From positions 9,176,001-9,240,000 of the forward strand of contig NC_016457.1 in assembly GCF_000226115.1 (NCBI RefSeq): a DNA stretch of 64,000 bases, given 5' to 3'. Within the stretch, counting starts at the first letter, position 1. Each line of letters begins with the position of its first letter. Under the pieces are notes generated by a model, which worked only from the letters and a program-made list of their open reading frames with translations, was not told the DNA's origin and ran no database searches. This stretch comes from Thermothielavioides terrestris NRRL 8126. Lineage: Eukaryota > Ascomycota > Sordariomycetes > Sordariales > Chaetomiaceae. Shown here piece after piece: positions 47,451-60,600 of this stretch. The position numbers and the translations under genes are program-made.

Positions 47451-47989
47451 ACTAAGCGTATCTTATCGACGACGTCGATTCGAAGACGTTATCCGATTCG
47501 GAAGCCAATGACGAAGCTAAGGCCAACCGCGAGTTATCCGTTTCCAATAGTATCGACGAGTTGGACATCGCCTATATAGCTTATAATTCAAAGCTAACCT
47601 ATTATAAGTGCTACTAGACCTTCAACACAGTTCTAGCTATCAACGTATATATCCACGCTTATAGCAAGACTATCGTTCCTAAGAGCGTTCGCCGCTATCG
47701 AGTTAATCAGACTAACCTAGGCCATTGAACTTACAGATACTACGATACCCTATTTAATTCCTAGAACCAGCTCTTTAAGTACCTAAAAACCTATTTGGTA
47801 GCCGCCTCTAGCACTATTAAGTACTCCGAGCTAGCAACCGCTATCGCCAAGGATACCTTAGAGGACGATATCCTACTCGCTGAAGGCTCTAGCCCTACTA
47901 TAGATTTCGCTACTAGCCTAGAAGTATAGGAGGCCCCCGAAGTGGCCGACCTAGGTATCGACAACCTATATAGCGTCTATACCTACTTG

Positions 47990-50900
47990 TATATTAAGGC
48001 TTATATATAGCCCGACTATAAGGATCTAGAGGTTTGCCTCGATCTAGACGCTAGCTATTCGATTATCGACAAGACCTTCCTAAGTACCCTCGAACACTCG
48101 ATTAAGCATTGTAATAGTCGTATTCGTAATATTAGAAAGACTTCGCCTACCTAGTAGGCGACCTTCGTTATTTACTTACTAGGCGTTACCGCTACTAGCC
48201 TAGTACTCTTTAAGTTTACTTAGTCCACTTAGGTAGTGGATAAACTGCCTACTAACCTCCTATTAGGAGCTAACTTCCTAGATCTATACTAGGCCTCTAT
48301 CGACTATAGTACGAAGATCGCTAGTCTATACAGTATCCTAGGAGGATTTGATATACTATTCGCTATATATACCTAGACGTTCCCCTACGTATATAAGGTT
48401 AAGACTATATACGCCGTTACCTTATAGCCTAAACAAGAAGCGTTCGTCGCTATAGAATATAAACCTCTCTCGATAGACTAGTCTATAATGTTCAACGCTC
48501 ACTATCCTACTGTATTGAACACCGTTGTCAACGCTAAGACCCCTAAGGTAGTAGCTCTTAAGAACCTAACTAAGGGAGTTCTTACTATTCTAAAGCGCTA
48601 CCCTATTGGCTAAATCGAGGATATTGATAATAGCGATTACGTTGCCTATTTCTAGGAGATAGCCTTTATAGCGTTGACTATAGCGATCACCTTAATAGCT
48701 ATATCGTTTACTGCTATAAGCTCTAGTTCAGTTTAGACCGCTGTTTAGTATGTTAACCCTAGTGTATCGACTGCCTTCGATATATACTGTCTAGTTCACG
48801 CTATTCTAGGAGACTTAGCGTAGCTTATAAACGATATTCCATCTTAATCTCTAGTATCTTTTCGAGATCCGCTAGAGTCCCCGACGCCTTATAGCGACGT
48901 AGTATATTAGCTAACTACTTTATCCAAATCTAGACCTACATTACACTAATTGGTATACCTACTAGGCTAGCTAGCCTAGCCTATATTACGCCAATCGATC
49001 TAGAATCCTAGCATTGAAGGCTACGCCAATAGGTGTAATCCAAGCCCTAAGCCTATACACCTAGATTTTACTAATAGGCGTAATACACCTCCTACGCTAG
49101 AGGCTAATGGTTACACCAATAGGTATAATCCTAGCCTTAAATTGCCTACGAATAACTGTAAGCCAGTGGTACTAGAGAAGCATTCGACTCTAGGCCTTAA
49201 GATATCTATCGACTTACTAGAGATACTCACTTCAGAGGGCGTATACGTATATACCCAAGATTATAAGCTAGTATAGCGATTTGTTAACATCGTTAAACGT
49301 TATCCCTGTTTATAGAAGGATAAGGGCCAGATTGTCTAGGACAAAGAGGATATAATGCGAATGCCTTTTATAGAAGGCTAGCAATATTAGAAAATCTACG
49401 CCCACTAATACCCTCTGAGCGTATACGATTACAAAGTTCTTAACGTCACCTTCGACGAACTACATTAGTAGAAGCGCTTTAAATAGGCTACAAAGGCTAC
49501 CCCTTTTATATACCTAGTATTTGTCGTTTAATATACCTCTTATAGTAAGATCAAGGGCTATATAGTCATCGATTTATATACTCTTAACAAGGTTACAGTA
49601 CCTAACAACTACCTTCTGCTACTCTAGTTAGACATTATCGTATATCTATAAAGTAAGAAGTTCATTATTATAATCGATACTATATCCTTCTTCTACCAAT
49701 TCGATATATATCCGCTATACTATAATCGCTTTACCCTAATTAGCCTCTACGGATTAGAGTAGCTAAAAGTGTATCTAATAGGCTATTGCAATACCCGTAT
49801 ATACATCTAGTGTTTTATAGATCAGTTGCTTTGCCTTTATACTGCTTTCGTCTAAGTATTTATCAACAATATTATCATCTTTAGCGATATAGCCGACGAG
49901 CATATCGAGTACTTAGAAACCGTCTTTAGCCTATTTAAGAAGAAGAACATCTCTATCGTACTAGCTAAATCTTACGTCGTATACCCTAGTATAGAACTTC
50001 TTAGTTTCTATATCGATAGATTTGGATTGACCAACACTGAACACTGTATAGCCGCCTTCTAGAATCTCGCCTTCCTAAACAACCTAAAGGCTCTAGAGTA
50101 GTACATCGGCGTATTAGGATTTCTACACTATCTGATCCTATACCATATATAGCTTATCGAGCTTCTCTAGAACTATAAGACTATACTGCTCGCTAAAGGC
50201 TAAGCCACTAGCTAAGTGCAAAATAGCAACCCTAGCAAACGTACCGCCTATTACACTAAAACTTCCTTTGAGCCTACGCCTACTAAGAAAGCCTCCTTCG
50301 AAGCTATTTAGGATACTATCTATAAACTAGACCTAACTATTTTAGTCCACTTTGATCTTAATAAGACCCTCTTCTTATAGATCGACGAATACTTAGAGCA
50401 TAGCTTTAGTGTTATAGCGTTCTACCTCGCCAATAGCTACAAGTGGAAATCTAGAACTATTATCCTATTAACCTAAGTTTAGCTCGTTATATTCCTAAGC
50501 TAGTGCCTCACTAAGGAGGAACTCTAGTATAGACCTTCTAAGTAGGAAGTCGCCTACCTTGTTTAGATAGTTAAAAAGCTACGTACTACAATCCATTTAT
50601 CGCGTAAGCCTGTCGTTGTTCTTATAGATTACGCCTCTATAAAAGGCATTGTTAACTAGACTATTTTAGATACGTCGTCTATCGAGTGAACTAATTATAG
50701 GCTTATCAACGCCTCTATCTATCTCTTATAGTATAACTTAGAGATTTATCACCTTTTAGGCCGCTTAAACCTTATACCTAATGCGCTTAGCTATCTAAAG
50801 GCTCTATAGGATAACCTAAACTATAGGAATAGCTTTGATAACAACGACGTAGTTTTCAACAACATTTGGTTCACTTTTATAAAAGCGAAATTAGATAACG

Positions 50901-52640
50901 ACCTCTAAGCTTGTTTTAAGGCTATATACTCTTATAACACTAAGTATACCGCTATTATCAAAGATCTTAATGTCGAATTGGCTACTAAGGGCAATGGTAA
51001 GGTTTTCTCTTAGCTTAGCCTCCTATTTATCCTTATAGATAGCCTTCTCTACAATATTCGACCTAATAGATTGCATTTACTCTATATACCTTATAAAATA
51101 ATTTAAACTATCTTTGAGGCCACCTATAATAAGAAGCACCACTTTGGCACTAAGTGGATATTATACGATTTACAAGGCGTATCGATAGCCTATAAAACCT
51201 ACAACGTTAAGAAATATGTTAAATTGTACCTAAAGTGCTAAGTCAATGTAACGGATCGTCGCCTTGATCTAGGTAACTATCAACCGATTCAACTATCTAA
51301 TACCTTGCTAATATACGTTATCGCCATTGATTTTATTCTAGGCCTATCGAAGGTCCTAGCTACTAGTTCGCCCTAGTAGCTCCTAAACTACAACTACTTC
51401 AATAGCTTACTTACAGTATCTTATAAGTCCTCGAAGTATACCCTCTTTATTCTAAGCAATTCTAGCTATTTAGCTTAGGAATAGAGGTATATTTTAATTC
51501 GCTAACTGCTTCTTAGCGACTAGGGTATATCTACTACGATCATTTCCAACTACGATTATAAGTTTACTTCCAACCTTTAGCAAAGCATCTAGAAGGCTCT
51601 AAGCACTAAGTTGCTAATAACGACATTCTATCACCTATAGGCGGATAGCCTTTTAGAGCATAAGAACTAGACTATAGAAATCGTAATCCACTTCTATATA
51701 TTCGAACGCCCTAAAGGCAATTAGCTAAATATCATTATACCTCTACAATAGTACCTCAATAACGTTTATACTAAAGCCGTTAAATCCTCGCTTTATAAAT
51801 AGCTCTTCGGCTTTAAACTTCCTAGACTATTAGAAGCTTTTACTAGCTAGGCTACTACTAAGCTAGCTACTATCCTAGCTTTATAAAATACTTTACACTA
51901 GGATATTTAATTAAGTATAGACTTCGTAGTAGTATGTGCCAAGCGCTATTACAATAGTAAACACTACGACATTAAGTTTAACGTAGGCGACAAGGTTTAT
52001 TTATACCTATACCACGGTTACTATCTCCTAGACAACCTGTCCTAGAAGTACTTGTAGCAGTACGCTAGACCTTTTCTAATTAAGCGCTATGTCGGCTACC
52101 TAGTATACGAATTGGATCTCCTAGCCAATATAGGTATCTACCTAGTCATCTCCGTCGCTTACCTTCGCCTAGCTCCTTAGGAAGACGACCCTTTCAATCG
52201 TAATCCGCCACCTCCTAGCCCGATCGTCGACTCCTAATTGGACTGCTCCTTAGATAGCGAATCAGACGAGGAATATAAGGTCGATATAATCCTAGACTAT
52301 AAGGTTACATATAAAGGCCTTAAATACTTGATTAAATGGACTAGCTATAGCCGAGAAGAGAGCGTCTAGAGGACTATATACAAATTATACTATACGCAAC
52401 GCCTGATCGACGAATACTAGGCTTATAAAGGTGATTATCCGGATTACCTAGTTTCTTACAATAAGTCTCCTACACCTAATTAGGCACCTCGACTAGCCTA
52501 TAAGCGTAGCTAGCCTCGTAAGAACCCTGTTCCCACTAATGATAACCAGATATAGAAGAAGCTAGTTAATTGCCCTCTAGATCAATCCGGCACTACGCTT
52601 CTAGCCCTACGTTGTAGCACTCGATTAAAGGGTATTTAAT
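47990..52640 (+). pseudogene. Pol of gypsy element 2: protease, RT, RNase H, integrase, chromodomain, degenerate
   Basis: Protease: CLDLDASYSIIDKTFL near 48030 (active-site DTG/DSG read as DLDAS, altered). RT: GYIVIDLYTLNKVTVPNNY near 49560 and FINNIIIFS at about 49859-49885, where FxDD is expected. RNase H follows to about 50.6 kb, and integrase with a VIAIDFILGLSKV motif lies near 51310-51350. A chromodomain-like stretch (LKYLIKWTSYSREESV) is at about 52320-52370, near the C-terminus, which identifies a chromovirus. The frame ends near 52640. Stop codons and Asp-to-Asn changes show it is inactive. Confidence 0.85.
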
Positions 52641-52705
52641 GATATAGAGGATCTAGATAGGTAAGGCAATGAGGGCATTGCCGTTTTTTCCAGTGGGCCC
52701 GGACT

Positions 52706-52956
52706 TAATATAGGGCAAGAGGAATAGGGGGGTTATATAACCTATATGTCTATGTACGTAGATTAGATAAGGGTGCCTTACGCCCTACGTTATAGACTTT
52801 GCAACGCTAGGCCCGATCGGGTAGGCGGGGTACGCACTCGTGTTCTGCCCTACAGGCATATATTTCTTAGCGCACCGCCGCCCAGATCTTCGATCTACCA
52901 CTATTATAAATCTATATCTTGTTATTCTACGCATCTACTGGCACTTTCCCGCATCA
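52706..52956 (+). repeat. 3' LTR of gypsy element 2
   Basis: Partner of 44746-44996; followed by the second CCTAC copy at 52957-52961. Confidence 0.92.
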
Positions 52957-55900
52957 CCTACGCCTTTCTAGCGCCCTATTCGATACTTTATCTATAGTAG
53001 AGAGGGCTATCGCTACGCTAATTGCCCTAAGAACTACCCTCCTGCCTAGCCTACCTCACCTCCTACCCCGCCTACTTAGCCTATTCCACCTATAGCTACG
53101 TCTACCTAGCTCCCTCCTATATAGCCTATACCTTAGCAACCTGCCTTAGATACTACTATAGCACTTGCTACTACGCCTAAATTACGCCTAGTTTACTATA
53201 TCTATAACGAAGTTAGCTATATCTCTATATTCTACCCTAAGGCTATCTACCGTCATTGTAGATATATAGGCTATACCACTATTCGTTGCTTAGAGCCTCT
53301 GAACCTAAACGCCTAGAACAATCTAAATCTTGCTCTACTTAGGCGCAACTATAGCGTTAACGCTACCTAAGAACTTAGGGGGCCTAGGTCGTCTTAGATC
53401 GAGAGTATTGTCCTTATACGCTTAGATAAGAATTAGAAGCCTATAATAGCAATGCTAAATACTAGGTTAGATTACAATATAATTAGTTATAGCTTTCTAG
53501 CTAAATACTTATAGTTGACTAAGTTCATTTAGTACTTTAGATTTGCTACTATTAGCAATATACCTATTCTAATATATAGTATATACCCCCTATATATTCG
53601 TATTACCAACTACTTTAGATATTCCTAGACCTACCTACTACGCTTTATAGTCGTAGATATCGAGCTATTTATAATCCTCTTAGACTAAACTTAGATAGAG
53701 ATAGCTAAGCTATTCTTTAACTACTATAAGAAGACTTGGACTTACCTAAACTCAAAGCGCTACCTTAGCTTATAAATTAAGCCTAAATAGGATTAGAGCG
53801 ATAATACTTTCCTTATTACTACGCTTATACCAGTTACCGACCTAGCTAAACCGCCTAACCTAGCCAACCTAGACGACCTAGCTAAAGAAGACTCGCCTAC
53901 CATTAGCTTACAACCTACTACTCCTAAACTCCTAGAAGTGTATAAGGCCTACTAAGACCTCTTCTCCACTATAGATCGACCTCCCCTACCTCGCTATACT
54001 ACACTCGAACACTATATCGATCTCAAAGACAATGCAACTATGCTATAGGGGCCAATCTACCCTCTTAGCAAAAAGGAATTAGAAACCCTATATAAGTAGC
54101 TCGTAGAGGCTCTAGAGAAGTAGTAGATCCAACCTTCTACTAGTCCTATAGGCGCGCCTATTCTATTCGTTCTAAAGAAGGGAGGCGAATTACATTTCGT
54201 TGTCGACTATTGTATATTCAATTATATTACCTATAAAAACTATACTCCTATTCCTCTAATTAGCAAGATCCTCGATCGCCTATCTTCTATAAAGATCTAT
54301 ACTAAGCTCAATTTAAAGGATATATACTATCGGATCTAGCTACGTAAGGGCGATAAGTGGAAGACCGCCTTTTATATATAATATAGCTACTTTAAGTTTA
54401 TTATAATACTAATAGGCCTAGCTAATGTATTTATAACCTTCTAAACTTATATCAACTATACCCTCTCTAGCCTTATTAACGTTACTTACATTGTATATTT
54501 AAATAATATACTAATCTTTAGCAACAACAAAGCTAAGTATAAGCAGTATATATACAAAGTTTTAGAATAGTTGTAAAAAGCCGACCTCTATATCAACCTC
54601 CCTAAATGCTAGTTCTATATATATAAAGTCGAATTCCTTAGGTTCATTGTCACCCTAGAGAGCATTAAGATAGAACTATCGTATATTAAAGCCATTGTAT
54701 AGTGGCTACTACCTTATAGCGCTCACGATATTTAGATGTTCCTTAGGTTCACTAGCTTCTACTATAGGTTTATTTGCAACTATTTAAAGATCTACGTCCC
54801 TCTAACTAACCTACTCTAAGGCAATTGCACCTTTAAGATAATATAGAATATAATTAATACGTTCTATAAGCTATAATATAGATTCTAAGAAACGCCTATC
54901 CTACGCTATTTCAATCCTAGCCTTTTAATCTACATTAAAGCAAATACTTCGAAGTTCGCTATTAGCGTAGTCCTCTCCCAACTGTTTAAGGGTTAGTAGC
55001 ACCCTATTGCGTTCTACTTCTATAAACTTAGCCCTAAAGAAATATACTATAGCACTAATAATAGGGAGCTACTTACGTTTATTAATACCTTTCGAGCCTA
55101 GTGGCATTACCTCCTATACTTATAGACTACTGTTATCGCCTTTACTAACTATCTAAACCTCAAATATATAAAGACAAAGAAGTAGCCCTCTATATAGTAG
55201 CTATACTAGAGCAATAAGCTTATAGAATTTAACTTCGTTATTAAGTATCGCCCTAGCTTATAAAACCCTACTAACAGACTCTCTCGAAGACTAAACCTAG
55301 CGGAAGGCCCTAGCGACAAAGGCGCTAAGAACTTGCTACTACAGCTTCTAGAGGAGTGTATTACTATAGGAAAGGACTATATACTAGGGCACCGCTCTAT
55401 AGTTGGGGCTATCACTCTAGCTATATAGCTAAGACCTAGTATAGGCCTTAGAGAGTTGGAGGATATATATAAGCTACGTAAGCAGGAGTTTAATAAGAGT
55501 ATTACGCCCAATATACATCTTAAGCAGGGCAATCAGAAGGTCTTATAGCATATAGATAGTAGTAAACGTCATTGTAAGCCTATAGCTAGGGACTAGGGAG
55601 AGGCGGCGGCGTAGAGGCCTTGCCTAGATAACGCTTTTCCACTAGTCAACTACGATATAGACGGAAGTGCTACCTATAGCCTAGATAGACCTAGTAAACC
55701 GCTACTAGAGCGTAGCTCCTTAGAGGCCTAGGAAATATACGTAAAGGAATCTAGCTACCTAAGGCTTAGGTAGCGACCTCCCTTAGACTAGACGGCCTAT
55801 AGTAGTCTAGCTAGCGGTGTATATACACCTAATTATCGCCTATACGTCGCTACCGCTACTAGGAAGCTAGTGGAGGATAAAGGCTAGCTTTTTAAGCAGT

Positions 55901-57350
55901 AACTAATCTAGGTATAGGAAGTTGATCCCTAGGTAACTAAGGGCGCTTAGAAGACAGCTCGTATATATAAGTAGTAGAAGTATAGCAATAATAGTATCCT
56001 ACATTATAGTAGTAAGATCTATATACCTATAGCCCTATAGTATACGCTTTTAGTATACTACTATAACGCTATAATAGGTAGCTATAGCAGTATTAGAAAG
56101 ACTTACGAACGTCTAATATGCTACTACTACTAGCTAGATATATATAGGGAGATCGATCAATATATAGTAGAATACATTATATATAGCTATATAAAAGCGA
56201 GAACCTACTACCTTTATAGCGAGCTTATAGCGTTGCTAGTTCCTAAATGCCTATAGTAAAATATTATAGTCGACTTCGTTACTAGCTTGCCTACCTCTAT
56301 CGACCCCTATATATACAAGCCCTACAACGCCGTCCTCGTTATCGTCGACAAGTTTACTAAGTACACTCTCTATATTACAATATATAAGTAGCTCTAAGCT
56401 AGCGCCTTTGCCTACCTCTTCTTCGATTACGTCTACCGACTATTCGGCCTACCGTAGACCATTGTTTCTAACTATAGGAGCATATTTACAAATGGATTTT
56501 AGTGTACACTCTACAACCTCTTAGATATTATATAAAAGCTAAGTACTATATACTATTCTTAGACTAACGGCTAGATAGAGAGGCAGAATTAGGCGTTGAA
56601 GCATTACCTATATACTTACTATACGTAGGAGCAGTATAACTAAGTATAGAAGTTAGCTCTAGCTAAACACACTTATAACACCTTAGTATATTCGGCTACA
56701 AAGGCGACTTTAGTATACCTCCTTTATAGCTACTACCTATACGATCTAGTAGACCCGCTTACAAATAGTTTAAACAACGTTCCTATTACAAAGGAGCGTA
56801 CTAGAAAGCTCGCCAAAGATTAGGAAAGAATCTACAAGGCCTTAGTACAAGCCAACGAAGGTTATACAAAGTAGTACAACTATAAGCGTATATATATAAC
56901 CTTTAGAGTTGGCCAATAGGTTTAGGTCGATTTAAAGTATATTCGCTAATAGCGCCTAAATAGTAAACTCGTAAATAAGTATCTTAGGCTATTTAAAATT
57001 ATCGCTAACGTAGATAGCAAGAAGATAGTGTATCGCTTAGATCTCCTACCTACGTTTAAGTTCTACCCTATTTTCTCTATTACAATACTCGAGCCATTTA
57101 ATAGCAACCTATAGGAAGTGCTTATATACTATAATCATATATAGGTCGTTGTATAAAAGTAGTATAAAGAGGTCGAAGCTATTCTTAATTATATAGGGCT
57201 ACCTCTCAACAGATATTTCCTCATTAAATGGAAGAACTATCTACCAAAGGAGAACACCTAGGAGCTATATAGATATATTGATAACAGGCCTTTACTACAC
57301 ACTTATAAAGTATATATTCAAGATAAGTATAGGTATAGGCAATAAATAGC
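52957..57350 (+). pseudogene. Gypsy element 1: end of gag and pol (zinc knuckle, RT, RNase H, integrase, chromodomain), degenerate
   Basis: The gag frame resumes in phase after CCTAC and reads into REGYRYANCPKNYPP, a CCHC zinc knuckle in which the first Cys and the His appear as Tyr (TGC/CAC to TAT/TAC). RT: IGAPILFVLKKGGELHFVVD (near 54150) and VYLNNILIFS at 54493-54522, where YLDDILIFS is expected. RNase H: NPSLLIYIKANTSKFAISVV near 54910. Integrase core: IVDFVTSLP (near 56270) to TNG-IERQN (near 56570). A chromodomain (RYFLIKWKNYLPKENT) ends it at about 57210-57350. All domains are RIP-damaged. Confidence 0.88.
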
Positions 57351-57988
57351 GAGAACGTAACGAAGGTACTAAATAGCGCTTTAATTAAAGAAAAAAGGAA
57401 AGAAAAGGAAAAAGAAAAAACAACGTAAGAACTACCTATCTACCCAACAGCTACCCCCTATATTGCTAAGTCCTTCTCCAAGCCCTAGATCGACTCCGTT
57501 ATAAACTCATCTACCTATACGTTATTAATGCCCTCCTTGCTACCCCTCTCCCCCTCTTTACCCTCCTCCGATAGCGAACCCTAGCTCTTTACTACTACTA
57601 AAATTTCATTCTTTGATTATTAGCTATATATACACTTTATAGATATAATAGACTTATAGACTTACTACTATCCCCTCTATACGCTTCTACTACTCCTCTA
57701 GCTTAGCTAGCCTCTCTACTACCTCCTCTAGTATAGTGCTAAGAGGAAAAGGAGGAGGTAGGAGTAGTATAGGTATACCAACGAAGCGCTAGAGACGCCT
57801 CTTCAGCACGCCCTCCGTCTTCTATACCTCCCCCCATTGCTCTAAAAAGTTCTTAGAATAGGCGGTAGAGGCGACTAGGGCACCGCTAATAGCCTTATAG
57901 GCCACTATAAACGTATCAACGACGCCCTAGATAAACGTAGCTAGCTAGAATATACTTAGTATATATATCGCGTATATAGGAGAGACAC

Positions 57989-58863
57989 TTAAAAACTTAC
58001 TTTTTCGTTAGTAATAGGGTAGTCCCTCTTATTAAAAGCTTCAATAAAGCTATAAACTATAGCAAAGGCAATAGGATAAATCTTTATTTTTTCAAAGGGA
58101 TTAGCAATAGCGTAATATATATATAACGAAAATGTAGGTTTCAGCTTTAAGGCGCTAAGGTTAGCGCCTTTAAAGGAGAAGGGCAACTTATAGCTAAGTA
58201 AATATAGTTATTTTATATATACTTAATGTAGTATAAACTAGAACCTATAAGTATATTAGATATAATGAATATATAACCTATATATAGATATATACTAGCT
58301 TGATAGTAGTAAATAGGGACGCTACCACTATCGAAAAACTTAGCTATACAACAGTAGTAGCTACTATTGTCAATATATATATAGCCTACGCCTCCAATAT
58401 ACTTCGATTATACCTTCTACACTTACAGAATAATATAGGCAACGCCTATAGAGACTCTCTTCTTAGGCGTTGAGTCAAAGTCACTAGACTGCTATACTAT
58501 TAGCGATCGCGTTGCTCCCTATCTACGCCCTCTCTATATATCACCCTTCTCTTATAGCTAAAGCCACCTTTATATAAAGTTAGAGACTTAGATTCCTCTA
58601 TCTCTTCGTCCTTATCTTCCTTCTTCTTCCCCTTTTTCTCATTATCGTTAACAGGCGTAGCCGCTACACTAGATGTACACTCTATAGGAGCCGTAGGCAT
58701 ATCGTCGGCGAGCGACTCCGCTTCGCTAGTAGGGCGCTCTTTAGGCGCTACATTGATAGGCTAGAAGCTTAGGCTCGAGAACAACTTTAATATAATTACT
58801 TCTACCTAGTATATTAGCAGCGTCTGCCTTATACTATCTATCAACATCTTAGCGTTAAAGGTC
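57989..58863 (-). pseudogene. Antisense reading frame(s) in the 3' region of gypsy element 1
   Basis: On the minus strand an ATG near 58863 starts a readable frame with few stops. It includes a Lys/Glu/Asp-rich stretch (GKKKEDKDEEIEESKSL) and GGFSYKRRVIYREGVDREQ, ending at 58500. A second minus-strand stretch (58186-57989) reads LPFSFKGANLSALKLKPTFS and on to YSFIEAFNKRDYPITNEKV. The pieces may be exons of one antisense gene carried by the element. I do not recognise a family. Confidence 0.5.
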
Positions 58864-59636
58864 ATTTATAAAGCGTAGCTAGAAATAAATAAGTTATTTA
58901 AATCTACTACATTGTTAACGTACTATTGTATTCTTCCTACTAGCTATATAGCGAGTTCACTAGCTATATAGCCCTTATACACTAGAATCGCTAGAGCTAT
59001 CCTATTGATTAAGAGCTATCCTACCAATCGACCGAACTATCGTAGAGCGACCTACCAAAGAGAGGCGAGGGCAAGAGCACTAAAAAACGAATTATCTATA
59101 GAGCAAAGAAGTTAGCTATATATATATAATTAGAGGGAGCATTAGGAGGAAGTAGAGGGTATATATACAATTGCAATTGTAGGCTAGTATCGCATTGTCG
59201 TTGTAGTAGGCTAGGCACTTAGGTAGGCTAGGCACTTACGAAAATAGTATAAAGGAAGAAAAGGAGGAAAGAAAGGCTAGGAGCTATAAGCCTAGAAGAT
59301 ATACTTGGTAAAGTAGTCTAAGCTTAGAGGGCTCAAAATCCTATATTTCTTATATCGCAATGTACTAGTAGAAGTTTCAATTCCCCTTTTCTATATATAT
59401 AGCGAAGGCGCTTAGGACATATATAGTATACGCTCCTTACCCCTTTTTCTTTCCTACTATTACCCTAAATATATATACCTTCTATTTAGTTCTATTTAGC
59501 TCTATTATTGCTTTCCTATTTTAGGCTTGAATAGGCCCTAAATAGGCGGCCCTAGATCTAAATAGGCTACTTCTATCTAGGCCACCCTAGATTATATATA
59601 TAGAGGAACAGTTGGATCAATAGAGGCTACGTATAT

Positions 59637-59955
59637 AGGAAGATTATAAACTACGTATACGCTACTTAAACTACCGCTATACGATCTATTGCTAGTAGGC
59701 TAGGCTATAGGCCAAAGTACAATTGATAGGAACTATATATATAGCAAAATCGTAAGCCATATATATACTACCTAAACTACCGCTATACAATCTGCCGCTA
59801 GTAGACTAGGCTATAGGCCAAAGCGCAATCGATAGGAACTATGTATATAGCAAGATTATAAGCTACGTATACACTACCTAAACTACCGTTATATAGTTCG
59901 CCGCTAGGTATATAAGGCTATAACCCAAAGTACGATTGCTACGCCCCTTAAGCTA
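59637..59955 (+). repeat. Three tandem copies of a 106-bp repeat, just before the 3' LTR
   Basis: Units begin at 59637, 59743 and 59849 with AGG/CAAGATT..., and share CTACCTAAACTACCG and GGCTATAGGCCAAAG at fixed offsets. The third is truncated. They sit about 40 bp before the polypurine tract. Confidence 0.85.
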
Positions 59956-59986
59956 TAGCATAGTAGTCCCTAGGGTTAGGGACTTT

Positions 59987-59998
59987 GAAGGAGGAGGG
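59987..59998 (+). promoter_or_regulatory. Polypurine tract of gypsy element 1
   Basis: GAAGGAGGAGGG lies three bases before the right LTR, the position expected for the plus-strand primer of reverse transcription. Confidence 0.7.
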
Positions 59999-60001
59999 CC
60001 C

Positions 60002-60595
60002 TATTATACCCTAGAACCACCTTAACCTATAAGACCCGCCTCGGCACCTAGTATAGCCCTTAGAACGCGCCTCGGCACCTAGTACAACCCTTGGCCCAAC
60101 TACCTCGCCCTATATCTAGCACCCGGCGTAGCCTAGCCAACTATAGAGCACTATATAGGTCATCTATATACACCACTAGAGCGTACGTCAGTAGCCTAGA
60201 TTATACAAGCCACCTAGAGGAGCGATCAGAGAGGCATAGAGCTAAGCGAAGTGCAGGGCATTAGGCTAAGCAAGTATAGGGAACTAAGACATTAGGTTAG
60301 CAACAGAGCGGATTAGGCGTACTTAGGGAGCTATATAAGCGCTATAGGATAGCCTAGGAAAGGATCTACGAGCTCAGGAATAGAGGCTGGCCGATACAGA
60401 GGAAGATCGAGGGCTAGGATAGGAGAGATAAGGAGGATAGAACCTATAGGCAGTAAAAGAGGCCAGCGTTCAATGCAACCACCCGTACCCCCCCTACCTA
60501 TAGCTACCCTATAGCGCATACTCTACTTGTGCCTTGCTCGTACTCCGTCACTTCAACGTATACCCCCTTCCTTCTAGGAGCCCCCGCTCCTAACA
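60002..60595 (+). repeat. 3' LTR of gypsy element 1
   Basis: Partner of 42848-43441, 594 bp; followed by AGAGC (60596-60600). It keeps more CG and TG than the left copy, so the right LTR seems less mutated. Confidence 0.9.
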
Positions 60596-60600
60596 AGAGC

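Larger units (their letters stand above)
44746..52956 (+). mobile_element. Ty3/gypsy chromovirus, element 2 (251-bp LTRs), inserted in the gag of element 1
   Basis: LTRs of 251 bp (44746-44996 and 52706-52956) with flanking CCTAC define an 8211-bp element. Two bases after the left LTR comes TGGTAGCTACAAC, which starts with TGG as a tRNA primer-binding site should. Gag, protease, RT, RNase H, integrase and a chromodomain follow on the plus strand. It is the youngest layer of the nest, yet also RIP-mutated. Confidence 0.9.
42848..60595 (+). mobile_element. Ty3/gypsy chromovirus, element 1 (594-bp LTRs), inserted in the copia pol
   Basis: LTRs of 594 bp lie at both ends (42848-43441 and 60002-60595) and are flanked by AGAGC. 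The polypurine tract GAAGGAGGAGGG (59987-59998) just before the right LTR shows plus-strand orientation. Without element 2 and its extra duplication it is about 9.5 kb, long for a chromovirus; the excess is about 2.6 kb between the chromodomain and the 3' LTR. Order: gag, zinc knuckle, RT, RNase H, integrase, chromodomain, extra region. Confidence 0.9.

Noticed and set aside
60331..60519. Minus-strand 62-codon frame
   Set aside because: It lies within the 3' LTR of gypsy element 1 and is on the antisense strand.
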